Below are positions 17,016 through 23,541 of a DNA stretch of 43,345 nucleotides, one piece after another. The DNA is from an uncultured Collinsella sp. (GTDB lineage Bacteria; Actinomycetota; Coriobacteriia; Coriobacteriales; Coriobacteriaceae): contig UQKY01000014.1 in assembly GCA_900541785.1 (NCBI GenBank), positions 1-43,345 of the forward strand, read 5' to 3'. Below the pieces are notes generated by a model, which saw only the letters and a program-made list of their open reading frames with translations, did not search any database and had not been told where the DNA came from. Within the stretch, counting starts at the first letter, position 1, and every line of letters starts with the position of its first letter. The translations under genes and the position numbers were made by a program.

Positions 17016-17067
17016 CGCTTAGGGCTCCAACCAAGCAAGTCGCCCGCGCTCAGCAGGTCCCTAAGCG
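17016..17067. repeat. Inverted repeat next to the DUF2798 stop
   Basis: A 9-bp inverted repeat, CGCTTAGGG (17016-17024) and CCCTAAGCG (17059-17067), flanked on both sides by GCGAGCTA-like sequence. It begins 3 bases past the DUF2798 stop codon. Function unknown; it may act in 3'-end formation. Confidence 0.4.
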
Positions 17068-17069
17068 AG

Positions 17070-17618
17070 CTACTCGCACTCAGAAGCCATAGCCTGCTCC
17101 AAGAGCTCGGCATGCTCCTCCTCGAAAACCGTCCCCACAGGGAAGGCGCGACGGAAGACGAAGCGGGAAATCGGACCGGCTACCAAAAGGTTCCACGGCA
17201 GCGCCATCACAAAATTATGCGGGATGTTGATCATCCAGATCGCGGGCACGGAATACAGGTTCGCAAGGATGCCGCCGGGCATGTGCGTCAGACCCTCGCA
17301 CGCGCCGTAAAGCGACATGATGATGACCATGGGAACGACCATGCAGGAGCTGACGGCGAGCGTCATGGCAAGTGGCGAGCTCTTGCCCGGCGTGACCAAG
17401 TACTTAAAGGCGAAACCCTTGGCGAGCGGGCTGGCGACGAACCAGTTGCAGCACATGGCAAAAATGTAGGCAACGGGGAAGCCGAGCCACGCAGCGGCAA
17501 CGACCTCGCCGTTGATGGCCCCGTGCTGCAGGGCAACGTTGTAGATGCTCATCCAGAGCACCATGCAAAAGCACATGATAAAGGTGAACAGCAGGCTCTC
17601 TCGTTTGTTGATAGGCAT
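17070..17618 (-). CDS. DUF2798-family integral membrane protein
   Basis: A 182-residue protein starting MPINKRESLLFTFIMCFCM, chosen over an earlier in-frame ATG (17678) because AAAGGATTTT precedes it and the DUF2798 signature begins here. It has about four hydrophobic segments arranged as two related halves: FTFIMCFCMVLWMSIYN...AAWLGFPVAYIFAMCCNWFVA and AVSSCMVVPMVIIMSLYG...MINIPHNFVMALPWNLLVA. Each half has the DUF2798 pattern of a helix, a short loop, then (F/N)xxxAxPxN(W/L)xxA. The charged tail ends VFEEEHAELLEQAMASECE. Function is unknown for the family. It is monocistronic, with a terminator-like hairpin in its own leader (17667-17713) and a terminator downstream. Confidence 0.8.
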   Translation of the reverse strand: MPINKRESLLFTFIMCFCMVLWMSIYNVALQHGAINGEVVAAAWLGFPVAYIFAMCCNWFVASPLAKGFAFKYLVTPGKSSPLAMTLAVSSCMVVPMVIIMSLYGACEGLTHMPGGILANLYSVPAIWMINIPHNFVMALPWNLLVAGPISRFVFRRAFPVGTVFEEEHAELLEQAMASECE

Positions 17619-17660
17619 AAAGGGCAAAATCCTTTCTGTGTTACGCCGCGGCACCACGCA

Positions 17661-17713
17661 ACAAAAACGGGCGGGCAAGATGGAGCTGTTGGGACTTCAT
17701 CTCGCCCGCCCGT
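17661..17713 (-). terminator. Terminator-like hairpin in front of the DUF2798 gene
   Basis: A 16-base stem (17667-17682 with 17698-17713, one mismatch; core ACGGGCGGGC) with a 15-base loop, followed on the minus strand by TTTTTGTTG. It is a strong intrinsic terminator by shape. It lies 43 bases upstream of the DUF2798 ATG, so it either ends transcription arriving from the SHOCT gene (stop at 18020) or acts as an attenuator in the DUF2798 leader. Confidence 0.75.
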
Positions 17714-17736
17714 GGTACGTGCGTCTGCGACTACTT

Positions 17737-17868
17737 ATGTGGTGGAACTACCCTAACACGAACGGCGCGCGCTTCGTAAGCGTTGAGTTTGTGAAGATAC
17801 ACGGTAAAAACGATCCTTGGGGACGGGGGCCGGTCTTCGAGGAGGACCAGGAGCCGCGTCGGCGATAG
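17737..17868 (+). CDS. Doubtful small ORF containing RFVSVEF repeat
   Basis: An open frame of 43 residues (MWWNYPNTNGARFVSVEFVK and onward, ending EEDQEPRRR). There is no convincing ribosome site. The segment RFVSVEFVKIHG recurs as RFVSVEFMKMQG in the same relative frame at 18823-18859, but without a start codon there. I do not recognise a family. It may be a short peptide gene or simply the translation of a dispersed intergenic DNA repeat; the latter seems more likely. Confidence 0.2.
   Translation: MWWNYPNTNGARFVSVEFVKIHGKNDPWGRGPVFEEDQEPRRR
17769..17804 (+). repeat. 36-bp dispersed repeat, copy 1
   Basis: Matches 18822-18857 at 33 of 36 positions. It begins with the small hairpin CGCTTCGTAAGCG (5-bp stem) and continues TTGAGTTTGTGAAGAT. 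The two copies lie about 1 kb apart on the same strand. Confidence 0.75.
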
Positions 17869-18019
17869 ACCAAAGGTGTCGTATGCGGCTTTCCCTTATT
17901 CTTTATATATCCCTCTAGGCAGCATTGCCCATCTCTGAACCATCCTTCACGCATAAATAAGCCTAAACAAGTCTGATGCGGGGCGAGTTCGTTATGGCAT
18001 TCTCCTTCTGCGGACAGCG

Positions 18020-18298
18020 CTACTTGATAAGTTCGCTCTTCTTCTTGTCGAACTCCTCTTGGGTGATAACCCCCTTCTCAAGGAGCTCCTTGTACTTCAG
18101 GAGAGTATCGGCATCTCCGCCCCTCTTGTCGGGGAGCACTGCCGCCACGATTACACCGATTAAACCCGTGATAAGCCCGAGAAGGGCAAAGGCGCTGTAG
18201 CTGTAGCCCTTCTTGCTCGCGATATTGCCGGACGCGATGGCACAGACAGCCAACGGAACGAGAATGATAATGAATTCAGGACCCTTCAGTCCAAACAT
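18020..18298 (-). CDS. Small membrane protein with C-terminal SHOCT domain
   Basis: A 92-residue protein. Residues 1-14 (MFGLKGPEFIIILV) closely match the start of TatA at 23817 (MFGLRAPELIIILV), and the DNA upstream, including ribosome site TGTGGAGGTCTAC, is identical for 31 bases. After residue 14 it diverges: the first hydrophobic stretch ends VCAIASGNIASKKG, a second helix is YSAFALLGLITGLIGVIVAAV, and residues ~66-92 form a SHOCT domain (LLKYKELLEKGVITQEEFDK and onward). SHOCT domains occur at the C-ends of many small prokaryotic proteins and are thought to mediate oligomerisation. It lacks the TatA amphipathic GPKNLP hinge, so a Tat role is not expected. Base composition is richer in AT than its neighbours. 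Confidence 0.75.
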   Translation of the reverse strand: MFGLKGPEFIIILVPLAVCAIASGNIASKKGYSYSAFALLGLITGLIGVIVAAVLPDKRGGDADTLLKYKELLEKGVITQEEFDKKKSELIK

Positions 18299-18330
18299 GT
18301 AGACCTCCACAATACAGAGTGATTTTTTGA
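18270..18330 (-). repeat. Leader and 5' coding segment duplicated from or to tatA
   Basis: About 60 bases (18271-18330) align with the tatA leader and first codons (23777-23836) at roughly 90 percent identity; the last 31 bases on the upstream side are identical, covering the ribosome site, ATG and first four codons. Similarity stops abruptly further upstream. Confidence 0.85.
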
Positions 18331-18504
18331 ATTCTATAAGTATGATGGGGAAATATCTCTTGGACACATGCTGAGAAAATGGCACTTCACAGAGTGAACT
18401 CATGCATCCTGTATTTGTTGCTCAACAAATACAGCAGACGGCTTCATATGCTTATGTCAATAAAACCGAACGGAAGGGGACTCATAAACCAGACTGAGGA
18501 CAGA

Positions 18505-18681
18505 ATGAAGAGACTGAAGGAGCCTCGCGATAAGGGGTTTATCTACCAGGTTGAATTCGATGCCCAGTTGGAGAGGATATTGGGCAGCGGCGAGTGGTCT
18601 GCCAAGAAGACTGACAAGGGCTTTAAGTGCAACATGTCGTCGGCAGACAAAGAGCGAGGATACAGTCTCAAGCTAATTTAA
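18505..18681 (+). pseudogene. SHOCT-like fragment or small ORF
   Basis: A 58-residue frame starting MKRLKEPRDKGFIYQVEFDA. The first ~27 residues resemble a SHOCT domain (pattern LKxLRDKGxIxxxEFDAxLxxIL). The rest (GEWSAKKTDKGFKCNMSSAD...) is not recognised. GAGGA lies 4 bases before the ATG; the frame is open back to an ATG at 18379, but that part shows no family features. It may be the 3' remnant of a larger SHOCT protein, lying divergent to the intact SHOCT gene in an AT-richer patch. Confidence 0.35.
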
Positions 18682-18779
18682 CCGAGGACCGCAGGAAACT
18701 AGGATTCTTTTCCCCCCCCTAATCAATCGGATAGGAGGGCCTTAATCGCCAATGCGCCAGACCCAAGACCATCCCCAGC

Positions 18780-18806
18780 GACCAGTCGTTTAAGAACGTC
18801 ACCAAC
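18780..18806 (+). repeat. Divergent copy of the 27-bp GTCCCC repeat
   Basis: Matches the tandem units at 20685-20738 with two mismatches in 27 (core GTCGTTTAAGAACGTC). A single copy, not part of a palindrome here. Confidence 0.8.
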
Positions 18807-18821
18807 GACTACGAAAACCCT

Positions 18822-18857
18822 GCGCTTCGTAAGCGTTGAGTTTATGAAGATGCAGGG
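18822..18857 (+). repeat. 36-bp dispersed repeat, copy 2
   Basis: 33 of 36 positions match 17769-17804, including the CGCTTCGTAAGCG hairpin. The same frame as copy 1 reads RFVSVEFMKMQG and ends at a stop 20-odd bases later, but no start codon precedes it. Confidence 0.75.
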
Positions 18858-18881
18858 CACCGATAATCCCCCGACCCCATA

Positions 18882-18948
18882 AGTTGCGGTGGAATACGGA
18901 CTGTTTTGACCCTTTAAGCAGCAATTCAGTCCCTATTTCACCGCAACT
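18882..18948. repeat. 22-base imperfect inverted repeat
   Basis: Arms 18882-18903 and 18927-18948 match at 20 of 22 positions (outer AGTTGCGGTG / CACCGCAACT perfect, inner GGACTG / CAGTCC) with a 23-base loop. It resembles a REP- or MITE-type extragenic palindrome. No T-tract follows on either strand. Confidence 0.75.
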
Positions 18949-18951
18949 CAT

Positions 18952-18984
18952 TTGGTGCAAAGTAACCTGTCCCCCTTGCACCAA
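18952..18984 (-). other. Hairpin touching the ThrE-type exporter stop
   Basis: Perfect 9-bp arms TTGGTGCAA (18952-18960) and TTGCACCAA (18976-18984); the loop contains ACCTGTCCCCC. It begins immediately after the stop codon of the exporter gene and may help define its 3' end, though it has no T-tract. Confidence 0.55.
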
Positions 18985-20553
18985 TTAGCTGGTGTGGCGC
19001 CAGCGAGGGTCGGTGAGCGTACGCGCCACACCCAGCCCAACGGGCAGAAACGCTACGATGAGCACTGCGCGCACAAACCAGCCGAGCATATTGACTGTGT
19101 CGAAGGTGCACATGTAATACATAGAGCGATAGAGATACAGACCGGGCACCATAATGACAATCGAAGGCACCGTGAGGGCGATGCGCGGGTAGGTGAGCTT
19201 GACTTCGGCCAAGCTTGCCAGCAGACCCGATACCAGCGCGCCGATAAACGCTGCTGCCTCGGGAGGCATTCCCGTGCTGAGGCCCAGGAAGGGAATCATC
19301 GTCGGCGCATCGACAAGGGTCAGACGCAGGGTATTGGACACGGCGCCGATCAACCCAGCTGCCGCGGCCATCTTTACCGGGCTGTTGAACATCACCGAGA
19401 AGCCGAATACGCCAACAAAGCTCATCACCACGCGCAGGAGCGTAAGAGCAAGCGGCGAAAGGCCGAGCGGCGCAAAGTCGTCCGGCGCCAGGCCAACACA
19501 CTCGGCAACCATCCAACCTACGAGCGTCGCCATCACAATAATCGATACGGCATATGACAGACGTTCGATACCGCTTCGCATGTCGAGCTTAGCGATGTCG
19601 AGACCTGCCGTAATGAGCGGAAAGCCAGGGATGACAAAGAGCATCGCGCCGATATAGCCTTCTTGGTGCGACATTGCCCCCGGTATGACCTGGCCAAGGC
19701 CGAGCAATGCCAGCAGATACGAAACACAAGCGAGCGCAACACCGGTCGTCAGCGCGCTGAACTGACCAAGGCCTTGCTTGAGAATATGGGAGCGGGCAAA
19801 GTTGCCGACACCCGCGCCCACGAACGCGCATGCCATCTCAATAGGACCGCCACCAAGTAAAAAGACAAAGGCGCCACAGGCGCAGGCCGCCGCAAGGCCC
19901 TGTTGCCAAGGCGCGTAATCAGGTTTTGAACTCTCAACGGTCTTGAGCATCTCGTGATACTCATGCACCGTAAAACGGCGACCATATGTCTCGATTTCCT
20001 TTAGGAAGCTCTCCATCATCCAAATGCGATGGGTATTGACGCCCGTTGTGGGCAAGCTGACAACCTCATTAAAGCAGTGACCATCTTCGATGCAAGTACA
20101 CTCAAACGACAGGAGACTTAAGTCAACGTGGATGGTCACACCGAGTACGGCGGCGACGCGATTCATGGTATCGCGCACGCGCCAGGCACCCGTTCCGCTC
20201 GCGAGCATAAGCATACCGGTGCGGCAGATGATGGATGATTTATCGGTGAGCGGCGCATCGACGGCAAGTTCATCGCCTGCCGTCACGATCTGGTGCCAGT
20301 CAGTTTTCATATGGAGCGCGCCGGCACGAACGCCGTGGTGCATGGGGGCTCTCGAAAGCAGCGAGTTAAGGCGCGAAGACTGTGGGGACTCCGTTGATTC
20401 GTCCTCAACCTCATCAGTCTCTTCATCGACCAGATCAAAGGAATCAAGCGGCGCTGGCTCGCGGCGGTCGATCAGCTCCTCGTCCTCATCATCAAAGTAG
20501 TTGAACTGATCGAGCATGTCCTCTTCAATCGCGCGCTCGCTCGCATCGTCCAT
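18985..20553 (-). CDS. Threonine/serine exporter family protein (ThrE-like)
   Basis: A 522-residue membrane protein joining both ThrE modules: a DUF1212-type region (about residues 85-335; MLASGTGAWRVRDTMNRVAA, then helices through GGGPIEMACAFVGAGVGNFA and FVIPGFPLITAGLDIAKLD) and a DUF3815-type C-terminal region with GAVSNTLRLTL and PSIVIMVPGLYLYRSMY. Corynebacterium ThrE exports threonine and serine by proton antiport. About ten hydrophobic helices are seen. The first ~75 residues are an acidic cytoplasmic extension (DDEDEELIDRREPAPLDSFD). The family fit is clear; the actual substrate is inferred. It is monocistronic and flanked on both sides by repeat-rich spacers. Confidence 0.88.
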   Translation of the reverse strand: MDDASERAIEEDMLDQFNYFDDEDEELIDRREPAPLDSFDLVDEETDEVEDESTESPQSSRLNSLLSRAPMHHGVRAGALHMKTDWHQIVTAGDELAVDAPLTDKSSIICRTGMLMLASGTGAWRVRDTMNRVAAVLGVTIHVDLSLLSFECTCIEDGHCFNEVVSLPTTGVNTHRIWMMESFLKEIETYGRRFTVHEYHEMLKTVESSKPDYAPWQQGLAAACACGAFVFLLGGGPIEMACAFVGAGVGNFARSHILKQGLGQFSALTTGVALACVSYLLALLGLGQVIPGAMSHQEGYIGAMLFVIPGFPLITAGLDIAKLDMRSGIERLSYAVSIIVMATLVGWMVAECVGLAPDDFAPLGLSPLALTLLRVVMSFVGVFGFSVMFNSPVKMAAAAGLIGAVSNTLRLTLVDAPTMIPFLGLSTGMPPEAAAFIGALVSGLLASLAEVKLTYPRIALTVPSIVIMVPGLYLYRSMYYMCTFDTVNMLGWFVRAVLIVAFLPVGLGVARTLTDPRWRHTS

Positions 20554-20658
20554 CCCGGTGCTCCCTTCCTATCGACTAACCCCCATCCTAAACAGCGACG
20601 GCTAAAGGAAACATAAAAGAGACGGCTGTCATGCGAGCCATGCGCGCAATAGCCATTG

Positions 20659-20745
20659 AGTAGTCATTGGGGACGTTCTTGAATGACTAGTCGTTTAAGA
20701 ACGTCCCCAACGACTAGTCGTTTAAGAACGTCCCCAATGACTACT
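20659..20745. repeat. Palindromic array: 22-bp inverted repeat plus two tandem 27-bp units
   Basis: 20659-20680 and 20724-20745 are perfect 22-base inverted repeats (AGTAGTCATTGGGGACG start). Between them two 27-bp units lie head to tail (20685-20711 and 20712-20738, differing only in the last base; core AAGAACGTCCCCAA). The left arm is an inverted copy of the same unit, so either direct copy can pair with it. A related unit lies at 18780-18806. Confidence 0.9.
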
Positions 20746-20810
20746 CTGACAACGTCGATGTATTGGCAACGCCAGCGAGCGGGTCGCATTTGAGACAAGG
20801 TGACGTGAAA

Positions 20811-20840
20811 CGAAAGGGCGCTGACCTTCTGGTCGCGCCC
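20811..20840 (-). terminator. Intrinsic terminator downstream of lysS
   Basis: Stem GGGCGCGACC / GGTCAGCGCCC with one bulged A and an AGAA loop, followed on the minus strand by TTTCGTTTC. It lies about 80 bases past the lysS stop. Confidence 0.78.
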
Positions 20841-20890
20841 TTGAAGTTGAACGTCAGATTGTCCAAATGCGGCCCGCGCAGCGTCGGGCC

Positions 20891-20917
20891 GTTACGCGGT
20901 TCGTAGAACCGCGTAAC
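20891..20917 (-). other. Perfect 12-bp hairpin next to the lysS stop
   Basis: Arms GTTACGCGGTTC and GAACCGCGTAAC with a 3-base loop, 3 bases past the lysS stop codon. A second small stem (GGCCCG/CGGGCC) follows. No T-tract is present; it may protect the 3' end or be a remnant repeat. Confidence 0.7.
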
Positions 20918-20920
20918 TAG

Positions 20921-22885
20921 TTAGTACATCTTTGCGCCGGCAGGGATGGAGGCGTCGAGCTGGATCAGGTTGAGGCGCTCCTCGCCCTCCTCCTCGTGGA
21001 TGGCGCTGATGAGCATGCCGCAGCTGGGGATACCCATCATCTTGCGCGGAGGCAGGTTGGTGATGGCGAGCAGGGTCTTGCCGACCAGGTCCTCGGGCTC
21101 GTAATAATCGTGAATACCGGAGAGAATGGTACGGTCGGTGCCGGTACCGTCATCGAGCGTAAAGTTCAGCAGCTTCTTGGACTTCTTGACGGCCTCGCAT
21201 GCCTTGACCTTCACGGCGCGGAAGTCGCTCTTGGAGAAGGTATCAAAGTCGACGAACTCCTCAAACAGCGGCTCGACGGCAATCTTGGAATAATCAACCG
21301 TGGGCTTGAGCGGCTTGACGAAGGGGCTCGCGGTGTTGCCGGCCTCGGCAGCCTTGGCAGCAGCGGCACCGGACTGGAAACCCTTCTCGGGCTTCATGTG
21401 CGGGAACAGCAGCACGTCGCGGATGGAAGCCTGGTTGGTGAGCAGCATGACCACGCGGTCGATACCGATGCCAATGCCGCCCGCGGGAGGCATACCGTAC
21501 TCGAGGGCGCGCACGTAATCCTCGTCGTACTCCATGGCCTCGTCGTCGCCGCCGGCCTTCTCGGCCATCTGGGCAGCGAAGCGCTCGGCCTGGTCGACCG
21601 GGTCGTTGAGCTCGGAGAACGCGTTCGCGTACTCGTGGCCGGCGATGACCAGCTCAAAGCGATGGGTCAGGCGCGGGTCATCCTCAAAGCGCTTGGCAAG
21701 CGGGCTAACCTCGATGGGGTAATCGCACACGAAGGTGGGGTTGACGATGGTGTCCTCGCCCAGCTCGTCATAGATCTCGGCGATGATCTTGCCGGCGGTC
21801 CACTCGGGCTTGATCTCCAGGCCCTTCTCGCGTGCGGCGGCAGCAAGCTCCTCAACCGGCGTGTCGATGGTGACCTGCTTACCAATCACGTCAGAGACGA
21901 TATCGGTCATGGAGCGGCTTGCCCACTCACCGGACAGGTCGATAGTCTGGCCCTGATACTCGATGACCTCGGGGTTGCCGATAGCCTTGTTAGCGGCCTT
22001 AATGACACCCTGGGCGAGCGCCTTCATGCCCTCGAGATCGGAGAAGGCGCGGTAGGCCTCCATCGTGGTGAACTCGGGATTGTGGGTAAGGTCCATGCCC
22101 TCGTTGCGGAAGATACGACCGATCTCGAACACGCGCTCAAAACCACCGACGATGCAGCGCTTGAGGTGCAGCTCGGTGGCGATACGCAGGTAGCACTCCT
22201 GATCGAGCGCGTTGAAGTGCGTGATGAACGGCTTGGCAGTAGCTCCGCCCTGGATGGTCTGCAGGATGGGGGTCTCAACCTCCATGTAGCCATCGGACTC
22301 CATAAAGCGGCGGAACGTGGAGAGGATCTGCGAGCGCTTGCGGAAGGTCTCGCGAACGTCGTCGTTGGCGATCAGGTCGACATAGCGCTGACGATAGCGG
22401 GTCTCCTTGTCGGAGAGACCGTGGAACTTCTCGGGCAGCGGGCGAACGGCCTTGGACAGCAGCGTCGCACTCTTGGGGGCAACGGAAAGCTGGCCACGCT
22501 TGGTGCGCACGACTACACCGGTCACGCCCAGGATATCGCCCAGGTCGAGTGCCTTGAGCGTGTTCCAGGCGGCCTCGTCCATATCGTTGATGCGGCAGAA
22601 CAGCTGGATCTCGCCGGTCGCGTCGCGCACGACGATGAACATAATCTTGCCCTGACCGCGCTTGGCCACCACACGGCCGCCGATCTTCACGACGTCCTCG
22701 GTGTCCTCGCCATTGGTGAGCTCGGCGTACTTAGTCTCGATGTCGACGACGTAGTCCTCAATCTCGGAGTGCTCGGGATACGGGTTCTGGCCCGCCTCGA
22801 ACAGGGAGGCACGCTTTGCCAGCCGGGTGGCGCGCTCGTCGTTGAGCGTCGATGCCTGATCGGCGGCGTTCTGGTTTTCTGCCAT
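20921..22885 (-). CDS. lysS: Lysyl-tRNA synthetase, class II, with C-terminal tRNA-binding domain
   Basis: Charges tRNA-Lys. The 654-residue protein is about 150 longer than the usual bacterial class II LysRS. The OB-fold anticodon domain covers about 60-150 (GGRVVAKRGQGKIMFIVVRD); the catalytic core has FEIGRIFRNEGMD (motif 2, 253-265) and GIGIDRVVMLL (motif 3, 472-482). After a linker (503-530) residues ~540-654 match the MetRS C-terminal/Trbp111-type OB fold: VKVKACEAVKKSKKLLNFTL, then RTILSGIHDYYEPEDLVGKT and NLPPRKMMGIPSCGMLISA. Such domains raise general tRNA affinity. The start has TGAGGAG. A terminator-like hairpin separates it from greA. Confidence 0.96.
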   Translation of the reverse strand: MAENQNAADQASTLNDERATRLAKRASLFEAGQNPYPEHSEIEDYVVDIETKYAELTNGEDTEDVVKIGGRVVAKRGQGKIMFIVVRDATGEIQLFCRINDMDEAAWNTLKALDLGDILGVTGVVVRTKRGQLSVAPKSATLLSKAVRPLPEKFHGLSDKETRYRQRYVDLIANDDVRETFRKRSQILSTFRRFMESDGYMEVETPILQTIQGGATAKPFITHFNALDQECYLRIATELHLKRCIVGGFERVFEIGRIFRNEGMDLTHNPEFTTMEAYRAFSDLEGMKALAQGVIKAANKAIGNPEVIEYQGQTIDLSGEWASRSMTDIVSDVIGKQVTIDTPVEELAAAAREKGLEIKPEWTAGKIIAEIYDELGEDTIVNPTFVCDYPIEVSPLAKRFEDDPRLTHRFELVIAGHEYANAFSELNDPVDQAERFAAQMAEKAGGDDEAMEYDEDYVRALEYGMPPAGGIGIGIDRVVMLLTNQASIRDVLLFPHMKPEKGFQSGAAAAKAAEAGNTASPFVKPLKPTVDYSKIAVEPLFEEFVDFDTFSKSDFRAVKVKACEAVKKSKKLLNFTLDDGTGTDRTILSGIHDYYEPEDLVGKTLLAITNLPPRKMMGIPSCGMLISAIHEEEGEERLNLIQLDASIPAGAKMY

Positions 22886-22896
22886 AGTTAGCTCCT

Positions 22897-22935
22897 CAAA
22901 CTAAAACGCTCCCCAGGATTCGGTCCCAGGGAGCG
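22897..22935 (-). terminator. Terminator-like hairpin between greA and lysS
   Basis: Stem CGCTCCC / GGGAGCG (22907-22913 with 22929-22935) with an inner GGA/TCC pair, followed on the minus strand by TTTTAGTTTG. It lies 28 bases past the greA stop and 11 bases before the lysS ATG region, so it may end greA transcription or attenuate lysS. Confidence 0.75.
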
Positions 22936-22963
22936 AAAACATACCTTTACGCGGGACCGTGGT

Positions 22964-23434
22964 CTAGCGTGCGATCTTGGCGATGGTGTAGATGCGGGTC
23001 TTGCCGGAAGGCGTAACGACCTCGACGGAGTCGCCCTCGCCATGACCAATGATGGCGTGGCCGACCGGAGACTCGTTGGAGATCTTGTGCTCGAGCGAGT
23101 TGGTCTCGGTGGTACCGACAAGCGTGACCTCCATGACCTCACCGTTGGGATCAATCAACGAAACGGTGGAACCGATGGAGACGGTCAGATCACCCGTGGT
23201 GGCAGCAACCTGGGCGTTGGCGAGAATAGCCTGAATCTCGGCGATGCGAGCAGCATTCTGGGCCTGCTTGTCCTTGGCGGCATCGTACTCGGAGTTCTCC
23301 GAAAGGTCGCCGAACGCGCGGGCTTCCTTGATGTCCTCGACGATCTCCTTGGCGTAATCGCCCTCACGCCAAGCGAGCTCCTCGACGAGCTTCTGGCGGC
23401 CCTCAGCGGTCAGTACGATCTGGCTTGCGTCCAT
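22964..23434 (-). CDS. greA: Transcription elongation factor GreA
   Basis: Binds the RNA polymerase secondary channel and stimulates cleavage of backtracked RNA. The 156 residues match the family (~158). The N-terminal coiled coil (residues 1-75) has GRQKLVEELAWRE and the acidic tip ARAFGDLSENSEYDAAKDKQ, including the catalytic Asp and Glu. The C-terminal FKBP-like domain ends SNESPVGHAIIGHGEGDSVE. GGGGAGATAT precedes the ATG. A perfect -35 hexamer TTGACA is at 23470-23475, directly after the tatA terminator, so greA has its own promoter although no strong -10 is seen. Confidence 0.96.
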   Translation of the reverse strand: MDASQIVLTAEGRQKLVEELAWREGDYAKEIVEDIKEARAFGDLSENSEYDAAKDKQAQNAARIAEIQAILANAQVAATTGDLTVSIGSTVSLIDPNGEVMEVTLVGTTETNSLEHKISNESPVGHAIIGHGEGDSVEVVTPSGKTRIYTIAKIAR

Positions 23435-23476
23435 ACGGATATCTCCCCAACTATGATGTAACGATCAACTGTCAAC

Positions 23477-23516
23477 AAAAACGAAAAAGACCGGCTAGCC
23501 TGCGGGCAAGCCGGTC
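23477..23516 (-). terminator. Intrinsic terminator of tatA
   Basis: Stem GACCGGCT / AGCCGGTC (23489-23496 with 23509-23516) followed on the minus strand by TTTTTCGTTTTT. It lies 26 bases past the tatA stop and ends just before the greA -35. Confidence 0.92.
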
Positions 23517-23541
23517 AGGTGCTCACCCCAAAGGGATGGGA

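Larger units (their letters stand above)
17619..18019. other. 401-base gene-poor interval between DUF2798 and SHOCT genes
   Basis: Holds the hairpin at 17661-17713, a possible 43-residue plus-strand ORF (17737-17868) and the first copy of a 36-bp dispersed repeat (17769-17804). On the minus strand an AT-rich stretch near 17900-17915 (TATATAAAGAATA) could contain a -10 for the DUF2798 gene. No other gene is supported. Confidence 0.6.
18682..18984. other. 303-base repeat-filled gap upstream of the exporter 3' end
   Basis: No gene supported. Contents in order: a run of eight C (18712-18719), a divergent copy of the 27-bp repeat (18780-18806), the second 36-bp repeat (18822-18857), a 22-base imperfect inverted repeat (18882-18948) and a 9-bp hairpin touching the exporter stop (18952-18984). 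Confidence 0.75.
20554..20920. other. 367-base intergenic region rich in palindromes
   Basis: No gene supported. It contains the exporter promoter region at its left, the 22-bp inverted repeat with two tandem 27-bp units (20659-20745), an intrinsic terminator (20811-20840) and a perfect hairpin next to the lysS stop (20891-20917). Confidence 0.75.

Noticed and set aside
17700..17760. T-box riboswitch in the DUF2798 leader
   Set aside because: AGGGTAGTTCCACC on the minus strand loosely resembles the T-box sequence, but key positions differ, no Stem I features were found, and the gene is not an amino acid gene.
18379..18504. Extended start of the SHOCT-like plus-strand ORF at 18379
   Set aside because: The added 42 residues show no recognisable family sequence, and the best ribosome-site match lies in front of the ATG at 18505.
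22886..22963. Single greA-lysS operon without interruption
   Set aside because: A hairpin with a T-rich tail separates the genes, so simple co-transcription cannot be assumed.
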